From an uncultured bacterium (GTDB lineage: Bacteria > Pseudomonadota > Alphaproteobacteria > Sphingomonadales > Sphingomonadaceae), in assembly GCA_903884945.1 (NCBI GenBank), contig CAISGR010000026.1, positions 1 to 32,230 on the forward strand: a stretch of DNA of 32,230 nt, written 5' to 3'. The notes under the pieces are model-generated. The model was not told where the DNA came from and did no database searches. It saw only the letters and a program-made list of their open reading frames with translations. The translations under genes were made by a program, and so were the position numbers. Every line of letters starts with the position of its first letter. The first letter of the stretch is position 1. Shown piece by piece: positions 26,517-32,230 of this stretch.

Positions 26517-26837
26517 ATGAGTGAAGTGCTTATTGTTGTCCCCGAAGCCGACGGCATGGGCGATGGCGACGTCCGCCGCCTGTGTTCGCCAGCGACCGGC
26601 CCGGTCGCGCTCTTCCGCATGGATGGCGCGTTTTACGCCATCGCCGACACGTGCAGCCACGGCCAGGCGTCTCTGGCCGAAGGCTGGCTCGAAGGGTTCG
26701 AGATCGAATGTCCGGTCCATTCGGGGCGATTCGACATCCGGAGCGGAGCGCCGCTCGCCTTTCCGGTCACCGAGCCGGTCGCCACCTACGCTCTCCGCCG
26801 CATCGACGGCGTGCTGCACGTGGTGGTGCCTGCCTAG
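26517..26837 (+). CDS. Rieske ferredoxin for the ring-hydroxylating dioxygenase (HcaC/BphF-like)
   Basis: The protein has 106 residues with one Rieske cluster: TCSHGQ (Cys46, His48) and CPVHSGRFD (Cys65, His68). It shuttles electrons from a reductase to the dioxygenase alpha subunit. It is the last gene of the main operon, 15 bp after mhpE, and is parted from its dioxygenase by three genes. Its TAG stop shares CTAG with the stop of the opposite ligase gene (26834-26837), so the two genes overlap at their ends. Confidence 0.92.
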   Translation: MSEVLIVVPEADGMGDGDVRRLCSPATGPVALFRMDGAFYAIADTCSHGQASLAEGWLEGFEIECPVHSGRFDIRSGAPLAFPVTEPVATYALRRIDGVLHVVVPA

Positions 26838-28489
26838 CCTTCGCGTCGCCGGGCCTCGCGCTCGCGTAGCGCGAGGCGTGAGATCTTCAGGTTCTCGTTG
26901 CGCGGGATCTCGTCGACGATCTCGAGCAATTTGGGGATTTCCATCGGCGACAAAAGGTCGGCCAGGAACAGCCGCAGATTCTCGATCGTGAGTCCGGCGG
27001 CGTCGCGCAGGCTGACGATCGCCTTCACGGTCTCCCCGCGGTAGGCGCAGGGTACCCCGATCACTGCGGCTTCGCGCACCGCGGGGTGCTTTAGGACCGC
27101 GCTTTCCACATCGGCAGGATAGACGTTGTAGCCGCTGGCGATGATCACGTCTTTCAGCCGGTCGAACACGGTGACCGCGCCATCGGCGTCCATGGTGCCG
27201 ATATCGCCGCTGCGGAAGAAGCCGTCGACGAACGCCTGCGCGGTCGCATCGGGGCGCTGCCAGTAGTGCGGCATGACCTGCGGCCCCCGGATGCAGATCT
27301 CGCCCGGCTCACCGGTTGCCATGCGGATCGACGGATCGCTCGTCGAGCGGACCTCCACCTCGGTGAAGGGCAGAGGGATGCCGGTTGCTCGCTCATGATG
27401 CGGGGTCGGTAAGGAATAGATCGCTGCGGGCGACGTTTCGGTCATGCCATACAGGGTCGTGATCGTCAGGCCCGTCGCGTCGCGAAATCGCTTCTTGAGC
27501 TCGGCTGAGACCGGCGCGGCGCCGCATTGCGCATTGCGCAGCGACGACCAGTCGAACTTGCCGCGCGTTTCCGCGGCATGCAGCAGCGCGGTGAACATGG
27601 TCGGCGGCGCCAACAGCAACGTAATCCTCCGCTGCTCGATGGTGTCCAGCGCCGCGTCGGCGTCGAACCGGGGCATCCAGGCCATCTCGCCTGCGATGTT
27701 GACCATGAAGTTCTGGATGGGTCCGACGCCCGACACATGCGTGACGGGTGCTGCGGCGAGCACGGATTCCGCACCAGGCCTCAGTTCGGGGAACCAGCTG
27801 TGCATCTGCACGACGTTGACCGACAGGTTCGCATGGGTCAGCACCGCTGCCTTGGGCGCGCCGGTCGTGCCGCCGGTATATTGCAGCACCGCCGGCTGCG
27901 TGAGCGGGTCGACCGTGGCGCGTGCGACCCGGCCCGCTCCAGCCATGATGGCAGCGGTGGTCAGCGTGCCTTCGCCGTTGCCAACCGATGCGGGCGCGTG
28001 GGGATCGCCGCTGCGCGCGCTCGTCGCGATCAGCGTCGGCTTCACCGCCGACGCGCGCCGGATCTGGGCCGCCTTGCCGAGCAGCGCTGCATCGTCGAGC
28101 GTGAAGATCGCCTTCAGTCCAGCATCGTTGGCCTGGTCGGTAAGGCGCCTGACGGAATAGAGCGGGTTCAGCCCGACTCCGATTGCGCCGACGTGCCACA
28201 GGGCGAAGGTGAAGACGGTGAATGAAGGATGGGCCGGGGCGAGGAAGCCGACCCTGTCGCCTGCGCCGATGCCCGCCGCGGCGAAACCGGCGGCGAGGTC
28301 CTCCACGAAGGCTGCGACCTCCGCGTAACTAAAGCTCTCCTCGACGAAAGACGAACATGGGCGCGCGCCGAAGGTCGACGCTGCCCGATCGAGCAGGACG
28401 GACAGCGGCATGGGGTCGGGCGACGCCAGCGCCGCGGCGCGCGGATTATAGAAGCGGGCCCAGGGCTGGCGCGTTGCGGAGGTCGTCAT
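26834..28489 (-). CDS. AMP-forming acyl/aryl-CoA ligase (second, divergent copy)
   Basis: The protein has 551 residues from ATG 28489 (MTTSATRQPWARFYNP). Longer frames reach back over the opposite gene and were not used. ANL-family motifs are LQYTGGTTGAPKAAVLTHAN, TTLYGMTETSPAA, FFRSGDIG, FDRLKDVIIASGYNVYPADVE and the final ENLKISR with catalytic Lys535. It makes a CoA thioester from a carboxylic acid. It is not a close duplicate of the ligase at 22952: the N-terminal style and motif details differ, so two acids or two steps may be served. It faces the ferredoxin gene with a 4-bp overlap and is divergent from the reductase at 28583, sharing a 93-bp control region. Confidence 0.88.
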   Translation of the reverse strand: MTTSATRQPWARFYNPRAAALASPDPMPLSVLLDRAASTFGARPCSSFVEESFSYAEVAAFVEDLAAGFAAAGIGAGDRVGFLAPAHPSFTVFTFALWHVGAIGVGLNPLYSVRRLTDQANDAGLKAIFTLDDAALLGKAAQIRRASAVKPTLIATSARSGDPHAPASVGNGEGTLTTAAIMAGAGRVARATVDPLTQPAVLQYTGGTTGAPKAAVLTHANLSVNVVQMHSWFPELRPGAESVLAAAPVTHVSGVGPIQNFMVNIAGEMAWMPRFDADAALDTIEQRRITLLLAPPTMFTALLHAAETRGKFDWSSLRNAQCGAAPVSAELKKRFRDATGLTITTLYGMTETSPAAIYSLPTPHHERATGIPLPFTEVEVRSTSDPSIRMATGEPGEICIRGPQVMPHYWQRPDATAQAFVDGFFRSGDIGTMDADGAVTVFDRLKDVIIASGYNVYPADVESAVLKHPAVREAAVIGVPCAYRGETVKAIVSLRDAAGLTIENLRLFLADLLSPMEIPKLLEIVDEIPRNENLKISRLALREREARRREG

Positions 28490-28540
28490 GGCGGTCGTTA
28501 TCCTCTCGATATCCTGACGTCGGTGCGCCTTGCCCGAAAA

Positions 28541-28556
28541 CATACCTTTGCGTATG
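28541..28556. promoter_or_regulatory. Operator-like site 4 (CATAC-N6-GTATG), perfect arms
   Basis: CATACCTTTGCGTATG has fully symmetric arms and is the best of the five sites. It lies in the divergent 93-bp gap, 26 bp before the reductase start (28583) and 51 bp from the ligase start (28489), so it could control both. Confidence 0.55.
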
Positions 28557-28582
28557 GCTGGATGCAACAGGAGGGTGGCGCG

Positions 28583-29554
28583 ATGAAGGCTTGGGTGGTT
28601 GAGGGGTATGGGACGCTGGACCGCGTCAGCATCCGGGACGTTCGCATTCCCGTCGTGCCGGCAGGCTGCGCGCTGGTCCGTGTGCTGCGCGCCGGTTTGA
28701 ATTTCGCCGACGTCATCAGCGTGCGCGGCGAATATCAAGTCAGGACCGATCCGCCGTTTATCCTTGGTGCGGAAATCGCCGGCCAGGTCGTCGATACGGG
28801 TGGCTTCGCACATCTTGCCTTTGGCGACCTGGTGATGGCGCAGGTTACCTCGGGCGCCTATGCGGAATATTGCGCAGTGGACGCTGCGCGGCTGATCCGT
28901 CTCGCGCCGGGCACAGACCCCACACAGGCCGCCGCGATCCCGATCTCCTATACGACTGCGTCGATCGCGCTCTTCGACACCGCCGGCTTGCGAGCGGGCG
29001 AGACCGTGCTGATACACGCCGCAGCGGGCGGCACCGGCATCGCCGCGACGCAGCTCGCACGCAACGCCGGCGCGCGCGTCATCGCGGCGACCGCCGCGCC
29101 GGAAAAGGCAGCGGTGGCGACCGCCAACGGTGCCAGTGCCATCGTCAACAACCGCGCCGCAGACTGGGTCGAAACGCTACGCGGGATCGCGCCGGGCGGG
29201 ATTGATGTCGTGCTGGATCCGGTGGGCGGAGACATCACGCTGCAAAGCGTCCGCGCGCTCGCCTGGGGCGGGCGTCTTCTTATCGTCGGCTTTGCCAGCG
29301 GGGCTATTCCCGCGATCCCCGCCAACCGCCTGCTCGTAAAGGCGGCGTCGGCGCGGGGCGTGTTCTGGAAATTCGATGCTGATCCATCCGGCATCGCTGC
29401 GGTCCAGAGGGGGCTCGCCACGGCATTGGCAGAGGGAACTATCCGTCCCATAATCGGCGCGACAGTGCCGTTCGCGGCGCTCCAGGAGGGGCTTGTGGAA
29501 CTTGCAGGCGGGCGCACCATTGGAAAGCTGGTTCTCGATGTGGAAAATGCTTGA
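28583..29554 (+). CDS. Zinc-free quinone/enoyl reductase (MDR family)
   Basis: The protein has 323 residues; ATG 28583 is placed after an AGGAGGG ribosome-binding site. It is a medium-chain dehydrogenase/reductase of the quinone-oxidoreductase type: GLNFADVISVRGEY, PFILGAEIAGQVVDTG, IPISYTTASIALFD, HAAAGGTGIAATQLA for NADPH, and VLDPVGGDITLQSVRALAWGGRLLIVGF. The zinc ligands of alcohol dehydrogenases are absent. It may reduce a quinone or the double bond of a cinnamoyl- or acryloyl-type intermediate; which one is unknown. Position beside the ligase suggests a joint role on a CoA ester, as inference. Confidence 0.85.
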   Translation: MKAWVVEGYGTLDRVSIRDVRIPVVPAGCALVRVLRAGLNFADVISVRGEYQVRTDPPFILGAEIAGQVVDTGGFAHLAFGDLVMAQVTSGAYAEYCAVDAARLIRLAPGTDPTQAAAIPISYTTASIALFDTAGLRAGETVLIHAAAGGTGIAATQLARNAGARVIAATAAPEKAAVATANGASAIVNNRAADWVETLRGIAPGGIDVVLDPVGGDITLQSVRALAWGGRLLIVGFASGAIPAIPANRLLVKAASARGVFWKFDADPSGIAAVQRGLATALAEGTIRPIIGATVPFAALQEGLVELAGGRTIGKLVLDVENA

Positions 29555-29555
29555 C

Positions 29556-29576
29556 CCGGAGTCATTGTGATTCCGG
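29556..29576. promoter_or_regulatory. 21-bp near-perfect palindrome after the reductase gene
   Basis: CCGGAGTCA and TGATTCCGG (29556-29564 and 29568-29576) pair at eight of nine positions around TTG. It starts 1 bp after the reductase stop and ends 52 bp before the tetR start. It could be a TetR autoregulatory operator or, with the TTT that follows, a weak terminator. Confidence 0.4.
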
Positions 29577-29628
29577 TTTGCCGACGATTGCGATATGGGC
29601 CCAGGCAATAACGGAGGTGGCGGTCTAC

Positions 29629-30234
29629 ATGGCAAAACAACAGGCGCATGCAAATGCCGATCAGTCAGAGCGTCTGTCGAAACACGACTGGATCGTGGCC
29701 GCGCTGCAAGAAGTCGGGAATGGTGGCGTCGCGCAGGTCCGCATCGAGGTGCTGGCACGCGCCCTGGGCGTGACGAAGGGCAGCTTCTACTGGCATTTCA
29801 AGGACCGCGACGCGCTGCTGGGCGAAATGCTTCGGTTCTGGCAGCAAAGCCTGACCTCCGCGGTCGGCCGCTTCGTGCGCACGAAGATCGAGACGCCCCG
29901 TGACCGCCTCTCATACCTTCTCGGACTAGCGTCGGAAGATCGCAGCGACGTCCCTGGCGGAACGATCGAACATGCGCTGCGCGAATGGGCGCGGTCTTCC
30001 GAACTGGCGCGCCACGCCATCTCCGACGTCGACAGCGAACGGCTTACGATCATCGCCGAAATCTACCGCGACATGGGGATGAGCAAATCTCGCGCCGCCG
30101 CCGCCGCGCTGCTCGCGCTGTCGCATCTCATCGGAGTCAACGTCATTCACCGAGATGTCGGACTTCAGGCCTTTCGGGCGCAGCGGGAGGTCTGTTTGGA
30201 ATTCCTTCTCGAACTTCCCGAACGGATGCAGTGA
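29629..30234 (+). CDS. TetR/AcrR-family transcriptional regulator
   Basis: The protein has 201 residues. ATG 29629 has GGAGGTG nine bases upstream, and earlier in-frame TTG or GTG codons lack this. The N-terminal HTH, RIEVLARALGVTKGSFYWHFKDRDALLGEML (about 38-68), is textbook TetR; the C-terminal half is the ligand-binding helical domain. TetR proteins are dimeric repressors lifted by small ligands, often pathway CoA esters or acids. It is the leading candidate for binding the repeated nATAC-N6-GTAYG sites. It is followed 10 bp later by the IclR gene, probably in one transcript. Confidence 0.88.
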   Translation: MAKQQAHANADQSERLSKHDWIVAALQEVGNGGVAQVRIEVLARALGVTKGSFYWHFKDRDALLGEMLRFWQQSLTSAVGRFVRTKIETPRDRLSYLLGLASEDRSDVPGGTIEHALREWARSSELARHAISDVDSERLTIIAEIYRDMGMSKSRAAAAALLALSHLIGVNVIHRDVGLQAFRAQREVCLEFLLELPERMQ

Positions 30235-30244
30235 CCTCATACTG

Positions 30245-31024
30245 ATGGCCGAGCCGAACCGCCCCTATCGAGAGGTTCGGGCTCTGGAACGCGGGCTCGC
30301 GCTGCTGGACGCGATGGCGGACATGGGCTGGTCATCGCCGACCGCGCTCGCAAACCGGGCCGGCATCGACCGGTCCAGCGCCTATCGGTTGCTGGCGACA
30401 TTGGCCGCGGCAGGGTTCGCCCTGCGCCGCGACGACGGTCGCTATTATCTGGCGCCGAAGGTGCAACGGATCGGGCTGGAGATTCGGCAAGACGATCTTG
30501 AACTGCAGGCCGCACAGTCTGAGTTGGATGTGCTTGTCGTCCGAATCGGCTGGCCGAGCGACTACGCCGTCATCAAGGACGGGCGCCTGACGATCGCCGC
30601 TTCCACGCACCCGCGGACTACAATGACGGTTTTTCGCCGGCTCATCGGACAGCATCGCCCCCTGCTGCGCTCTGCCCTGGGCCGTGCGATGCTGGCGGCA
30701 ATGGACGATGGGCAGCTTGCGCAAACGCTTGAACTGGTGCGCGCCGCAGCGGGGGAAGACGCTAGTGAGATCGCAGTTGATGGCGCAGTTACCCGGGCCA
30801 TTGAGCAGGCGCGGCGGGATGGATTCGGCGCCAGCCATGGCCTGATTGAATCCGGTACTAGCGCAATCGCACTCCCGGTGCGCCGAGACGCGAATGTTAT
30901 CGGTGCGGTCAACATCGTTTTCTTTTCTTCGGTGCTGACGCCGGCGGTCGCGGCAGCTCGGTTTCTGCAGCCGTTGCGCGACTGCGTCGAGCGGCTCGAA
31001 GCGAGAATCGGTTTCCTCAACTGA
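30245..31024 (+). CDS. IclR-family regulator, MhpR-like
   Basis: The protein has 259 residues. ATG 30245 follows tetR by 10 bp without a clear ribosome-binding site, suggesting coupling. The N-terminal winged helix (TALANRAGIDRSSAYRLLATL, about 33-53) is followed by an effector domain. The VRALERGLALLDAM start and WPSDYAVIKDGRLTIAASTH--MTVFRRLIGQHRPLL block resemble E. coli MhpR as I recall it, and the same block appears in the broken mhpR at 15410-16194. It is therefore the likely working activator of the mhp-type genes, responding to phenylpropionate-like acids (inference). It overlaps the inverted repeat at 31023. Confidence 0.88.
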   Translation: MAEPNRPYREVRALERGLALLDAMADMGWSSPTALANRAGIDRSSAYRLLATLAAAGFALRRDDGRYYLAPKVQRIGLEIRQDDLELQAAQSELDVLVVRIGWPSDYAVIKDGRLTIAASTHPRTTMTVFRRLIGQHRPLLRSALGRAMLAAMDDGQLAQTLELVRAAAGEDASEIAVDGAVTRAIEQARRDGFGASHGLIESGTSAIALPVRRDANVIGAVNIVFFSSVLTPAVAAARFLQPLRDCVERLEARIGFLN

Positions 31025-31045
31025 CTGTTCACCAGACGAACAGTC
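31023..31045. promoter_or_regulatory. IclR-type operator candidate with 8-bp inverted repeat
   Basis: GACTGTTC and GAACAGTC (31023-31030 and 31038-31045) form a perfect inverted repeat with a 7-base spacer. The inner 17 bases, TGTTCACCAGACGAACA, match the site upstream of mhpB (TGTGCACCAGATGCACC, 16205-16221) at 13 of 17 positions. It lies between the IclR gene and the HpaB gene; a terminator is less likely because no T-run follows. Confidence 0.55.
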
Positions 31046-31083
31046 TGGAAGTTCGGCTTGGGGCAACCAGTCGCCCGGGATTA

Positions 31084-31099
31084 GATACTCTCAGGTACG
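31084..31099. promoter_or_regulatory. Operator-like site 5 (GATAC-N6-GTACG), upstream of the HpaB-type gene
   Basis: GATACTCTCAGGTACG lies 26 bp before the ATG at 31126. It is the weakest of the five sites in its arms (ATAC/GTAC) but has the same spacing and the same distance to the start as site 4. Confidence 0.45.
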
Positions 31100-31125
31100 G
31101 TGTTTCGATCGGCGGGAGAGAGTGG

Positions 31126-32230
31126 ATGGGTGTGCGGACCGGGGCCGAGTATCTGCAGGGGTTGCGATCGAGTCCGCGCGACGTATGGGTTGGCGGTCAG
31201 CGAGTCGACAACGTCGCCGATCACCCGGCGTTCTGCGCGGTCGCGCGCGAGATCGCGGCGCTGTATGACATGCAGCACCAGCCCGAGCATCGCGACAGCC
31301 TGACCGCGCTCGACGCTGTCACCGGCGAGCGCTGCGGAATCGCGTTCGAGCCCGCGCAGACCGTCGACGACCTGCGCAGGCGGCGCGAAGGGTTCAGGCT
31401 TTGGGCGGAGGCGAGCTTCGGCCTGCTCGGGCGGTCCCCCGATTTCCTCAATACCACCCTGCTGGCGCTCTGGGAGGACCGGAGCGTCTTTGGCGAGGCC
31501 GGCGAGCGATATGCGGACAGCGTCGCGTGGTATTACGATCATGTCCGCCGCCACGACCTGTTTCTCAGCCATGCGCTGGTCCCGCCGCAGAACGATCGCA
31601 CCAAACAGAGCCACGAACAGGGCGCACTTCATCTGCGTGTCACCGGAGAGGAAGATGGCGGGATCCGCATCAGCGGCGCCCGGATGATCGCCACGCTGGG
31701 GCCTGTCGCAGATGAAATCCTGCTGTACAATTTGCCCGGGATGAAGCCCGGCGACGAGGACCACGCGCTGATCTGCGCGGTCCCCGCCAGTGCGCCGGGC
31801 CTTCGCCAGATCTGCCGCCAGCCCTACGTTATCGCAGGGGAGCGTGCTTCGTTCGACCATCCGCTTTCGACCCGGTTCGAGGAAAACGACTCGCTTCTGG
31901 TGTTCCATGACGTGTTCGTGCCGTGGCAACGGGTTTTTAGCTACCGCAACGTTAAATTGTCGGGGGAGATGTATTTCCGCACCGCGATCCGCAATCACAC
32001 GGCGTACCAGACCAATACACGCGCCTTGGCGAAAATGCAGTTCGCCACCGGCCTCGCCATGGCGGTTGCCCGGTCGATCGGTGCCGACACCTTCCTGCAT
32101 GTGCAGCACATGCTGGGGGAATGCATCGGCTATGTCGAGCATCTCAAGAGCGGATTGGCACGCGCCGAGGTCGAGGCGGAGCGAACCGCGAGCGGTACGC
32201 TCCGGCCTGCGCTCGCGCCGCTCCAGACGC
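31126..32230 (+). CDS. HpaB-type FAD-dependent aromatic hydroxylase, cut by window edge
   Basis: The visible 368 residues start MGVRTGAEYLQGLRSSPRDVW at ATG 31126 behind GGGAGAGAG. This opening (RTG-EYL--L) is that of 4-hydroxyphenylacetate 3-monooxygenase large subunits, as are the following HPAFCAVAREIAALYDMQH, RRREGFRLWAEASFGLLGR, LSHALVPPQNDR and ISGARMIATLGPVADEILLY. These enzymes add an ortho hydroxyl to a phenol using FADH2 from a separate HpaC reductase. About 110-150 residues are missing on the right. In this pathway it could turn a hydroxyphenylpropionate-type phenol into a catechol; the substrate is not shown by sequence. Both regulon-type sites lie in front of it. Confidence 0.88.
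   Translation, partial: MGVRTGAEYLQGLRSSPRDVWVGGQRVDNVADHPAFCAVAREIAALYDMQHQPEHRDSLTALDAVTGERCGIAFEPAQTVDDLRRRREGFRLWAEASFGLLGRSPDFLNTTLLALWEDRSVFGEAGERYADSVAWYYDHVRRHDLFLSHALVPPQNDRTKQSHEQGALHLRVTGEEDGGIRISGARMIATLGPVADEILLYNLPGMKPGDEDHALICAVPASAPGLRQICRQPYVIAGERASFDHPLSTRFEENDSLLVFHDVFVPWQRVFSYRNVKLSGEMYFRTAIRNHTAYQTNTRALAKMQFATGLAMAVARSIGADTFLHVQHMLGECIGYVEHLKSGLARAEVEAERTASGTLRPALAPLQT

Noticed and set aside
25386..26819. 477-codon minus-strand open frame opposite mhpE and the ferredoxin
   Set aside because: The histidine/aspartate-rich composition mirrors mhpE codons; there is no family signature and both plus-strand genes are certain.
28490..29017. Longer N-terminus for the second CoA ligase
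   Set aside because: The extension would overlap the divergent reductase gene and its operator and has no ligase-like sequence. ATG 28489 gives the normal family start.
1..32230. CRISPR array, tRNA, rRNA or riboswitch
   Set aside because: No regularly spaced repeats, cloverleaf ends or conserved RNA motifs were seen on reading either strand.

Overview
The window is GC-rich and reads as part of an alphaproteobacterial accessory region, most likely from a sphingomonad (Sphingomonas, Sphingobium or Novosphingobium type). The reasons are the gene families (fused indolepyruvate-type oxidoreductase, LigAB-type dioxygenase), scattered catabolic genes, and insertion sequences at the joins. This is inference from content; no rRNA or tRNA gene is present to settle it.

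Layout. Positions 1-2034 are insertion-sequence debris: the tail of a transposase, then a complete-ended IS1380-type element (154-2030, 19-bp terminal inverted repeats, 4-bp CTAA duplication). Its transposase is broken by an IS66-type fragment. Positions 2031-5281 (minus strand) hold an alpha/beta hydrolase, a short MCE/MlaD protein, a UbiB/ABC1-type kinase with two frame breaks, and a MarR regulator. Divergent from marR, 5846-10060 encodes a tripartite efflux pump (EmrA-like adaptor, EmrB-like DHA2 transporter, OprM/NodT-type outer-membrane lipoprotein). A frameshifted IS630-type transposase (10184-11279) and about 630 bp without a recognisable gene separate this from the catabolic island.

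The catabolic island (11866 to the right edge) carries a nearly complete meta-cleavage pathway of the Hca/Mhp (phenylpropionate/cinnamate) type. It has ring-hydroxylating dioxygenase alpha and beta subunits and Rieske ferredoxin, a cis-dihydrodiol dehydrogenase, MhpB ring-cleavage dioxygenase, a meta-cleavage-product hydrolase, MhpD hydratase, MhpE aldolase and MhpF acylating acetaldehyde dehydrogenase. Around this core are a second, LigAB-type extradiol dioxygenase, two AMP-forming acid:CoA ligases, a zinc-free quinone/enoyl reductase, a fused arylpyruvate:ferredoxin oxidoreductase and, at the right edge, an HpaB-type flavin hydroxylase. The core operon 19120-26837 is packed with overlapping start/stop codons. 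No dioxygenase ferredoxin reductase, MhpA or HpaC is in view.

Regulation. I see two recurrent intergenic motifs. The first, nATAC-N6-GTAYG-like, occurs five times, each 13-31 bp upstream of a catabolic start codon (11866, 18999, 19091, 28541, 31084). The second is a 17-bp motif seen upstream of mhpB (16205) and of the HpaB gene (31027); from memory it closely resembles the E. coli MhpR operator. An mhpR gene divergent from mhpB has decayed (15410-16194), while an intact MhpR-like IclR gene (30245-31024) and a TetR gene (29629-30234) sit at the other end. The simplest reading is a regulon whose local regulator was lost and whose control passed to the distal IclR and TetR pair.
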